Part shown: piece after piece, positions 62,223 to 64,000 of the stretch
Numbering within the stretch: position 1 is the stretch's first letter
Layout of the letters: every line of letters begins with the position of its first letter
Translations under genes and position numbers: made by a program
DNA from: Panopea generosa
Taxonomy: Eukaryota; Mollusca; Bivalvia; Adapedonta; Hiatellidae
DNA: 64,000 nt
NCBI GenBank assembly: GCA_029582155.1
Contig: CM055895.1
Location: 62,411,078 to 62,475,077, forward strand
Reading direction: 5' to 3'
The notes under the pieces: generated by a model
Told to the model about the DNA's origin: nothing
Database searches by the model: none
What the model saw: the letters and a program-made list of their open reading frames with translations, nothing else

Positions 62223-63738
62223 TTGTCTGTATATCAAAGAAGTAGAATTATATTAAATAAGTATATTTCAAGATCACCAAATTGGCTGAGCAACTGGCTC
62301 GTCACTTTCAATTGTATAAAAAACAGGGTCTTTATTAATCCGACCTTACGTAAAAGGACTGCTAAACCTTTTCTTATTATCTCTTACAAGACAATATATG
62401 AAGTACATTCCAATAAATATTTTGGCTTATTTCTCTCAAGCCTCTGCTCCTACCACAATCACACCATATACTAGTATATTGAAACCAAAGCTTGGCATCA
62501 GATTAATACCTGAAAAAGATTAAAACATTGAATTACAAGAAAATATCTAAAAATTATTTACATTTTATTTGTAAGACCTTAACATGCTGGAGCACGCTGA
62601 TGTTATCTGATGTACATGGAACTGCACTGTTATGAATAACTGAAGAAGATAAAATGAAACATCTCGTATAGTAACTAAACAACTCAACCAACGTCCTTTT
62701 AACCACATCTACAACTAGGCAGGCTGTCAATCGTTCGGAACTTGCAGACTGAAACATAAACTTCCGTAGTTCGTCCATTCGCAAGTACTGCATCAAAGAA
62801 ATCCCAAATAATCAGCCTATCTATAATCTAACGCAATTTCATTTGTCAGCTTGGAAATGTTCTAAAATGTTCTAAAATGTTCAAGGTTCACCTTCATATG
62901 TATCAGTGTTATGTATTAAGAATTCATTTCTACGCCCACCATGTAATTAAGACAATTTCCCGATGGTTGTTTTGTGTTAGTTTATTGTAATATATCACTT
63001 AATTTTTTTTTATTTCATTTTTGTCGTCTGGATTGTTATTTTTGTATGACAAGTCTTCATTTTTTTGTCGTATGGATTGTCGTCAACAGACAAATCATAC
63101 ACATACAAACTAATAAACACACCGATAAAAATATAATCGACAAACACCTGACCGCCTAATACAGCACTTAGTATGTATACTGAATAAAACAGCTAACCAG
63201 CAGTTTTTGTATTTCCAATATTTTTTTAAACTATTGAGGCGTCTTTTGTTTTTAGAAAATACATTAAATGTCAGATACATACTCTGTCAGGTGGCAAGTT
63301 AGCTGCTCCGTTTCAGTAGATGCATTATCATTAGATGTTTTGTTCTGAACATCTTTCCAAATGCAATTTTACAGCTGCACTGAAAATAGGTACTATGTCT
63401 ATTCAGCATATCAAAGGTGTTCATGAATCTAGAAATTTGGGTTATATCAACTTTGTCACAAATAGTCTTTGAATAGAGTTTGTATTTGTAAAGGAGATAG
63501 AAATAAAAAATAATAATTTTGAAATAAAACACATAACGTACATGTAATTAGTTTAAAAACGCTGATAACGATAGCTTATGTCCGTGTACTTAAGTTCAAA
63601 TGATAAACATATTACGCTGATCAGAATATGTATTCGACCTCTACAATATCATATAGGTTGAGAAATGAACCATACACCACACTAAAAAAGTGGCGGTTTT
63701 ATTTTGTACATTTCGGTCTCAATCAGTTTATACTATTG
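62223..63738. other. Gene-free stretch
   Basis: ORFs at 62223-62474, 62554-62796 and 63299-63532 show no domain. A small direct repeat 'tgttctaaaa' occurs near 62860-62881, and 'ttttgtcgt.tggattgt' is repeated at about 63021 and 63064. Confidence 0.4.
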
Positions 63739-63741
63739 ATT

Positions 63742-63926
63742 TATTTTAACTTGACTGCGACGAAAGCTCAGAGCTTATATGGACCGCTCTCGAGCCCGCT
63801 TCCTGTGTAGAACCAGTACTGAGTGTTGTTTTATGAGAGGCATCTGATCAAGTGGGGAATTGAACTTGCAACCCCTAGCGTGAGCGGCGAACACTCTATC
63901 AATTACACTTAGTCTACCGCCCCGTC
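63742..63926 (-). mobile_element. SINE family 2, full-length copy
   Basis: Minus strand: head with 'gcggtagactaagtgtaatt' and B-box-like 'gcaagttcaattcccc', body 'acaacactcagtactggttc', 'agcgggctcgagagcggtcc' and end 'gagctttcgtcgcag'. The head is a tRNA-like Pol III promoter with some decay. Overlaps the domain-free ORF at 63628-63810. Confidence 0.85.
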
Positions 63927-64000
63927 TTAATTGAGCAGTAAATAACATTGGTAAAAATAAAGTATTAGGATGTTAAAACGATGTAAAAATATACACAAAC

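Overview
The window looks like a gene-poor, AT-rich stretch of an animal nuclear genome, most likely a bivalve mollusc. I infer this from its repeats: tRNA-headed SINEs with long bodies, a CR1/L2-like LINE carrying a 2A peptide, tandem relics built on an 'aaggtcaaggtcaca' core, and a dispersed repeat ending in an 'acgccgacgc' block, all of which are common in bivalve assemblies. I found no complete host protein gene, functional tRNA, rRNA or CRISPR array. The only candidate host-type coding sequence is an 83-codon partial exon on the minus strand at the left edge, with an SGNH/GDSL-hydrolase-like C-terminal motif.

Layout. 1-250 partial SGNH-like exon; 500-900 dispersed repeat; 925-1400 duplicated flank of a 54-bp minisatellite (about 1370-5640); 6360-9630 a 52-copy array of a 61-bp unit that appears to have expanded from inside a tRNA-derived SINE; 11.2-13.7 kb a chain of duplicated noncoding blocks leading into a 52-bp minisatellite (13.74-17.55 kb) that is a sister of the first; 17.6-18.3 kb more duplicated blocks; 18.8-20.7 kb a G-rich/A-rich array with a SINE inserted; 21.1-21.4 kb a small 54-bp array; 24.2-24.9 kb a duplicated block; 25.0 kb a long hairpin; 26.1-30.0 kb a decayed nearly full-length LINE with a 2A motif; 30.0-32.9 kb duplicated blocks; 36.3-36.8 kb a PIF/Harbinger-like MITE; 37.6-39.4 kb a second decayed LINE of another family; 41.7-55.7 kb SINE pieces, a 43-bp array, a degenerate roughly 160-bp array and a short TIR element; 58.9-60.3 kb paired palindromes, a MITE with about 70-bp TIRs and an inverted repeat; 60.7-64 kb SINEs and a dispersed repeat.

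The main organising theme is duplication of noncoding DNA. An ordered set of blocks at 11.2-13.7 kb recurs in the same relative order at 17.7-30.3 kb and 30.4-32.9 kb, with later insertions (the LINE, the G-rich array, SINEs) spacing the copies apart. A second set of shorter blocks recurs among 35-36, 40.3, 44.4, 51-51.6 and 53.9 kb. The two big minisatellites share a duplicated left flank, so they descend from one ancestral array that later fixed different unit lengths (54 and 52 bp).
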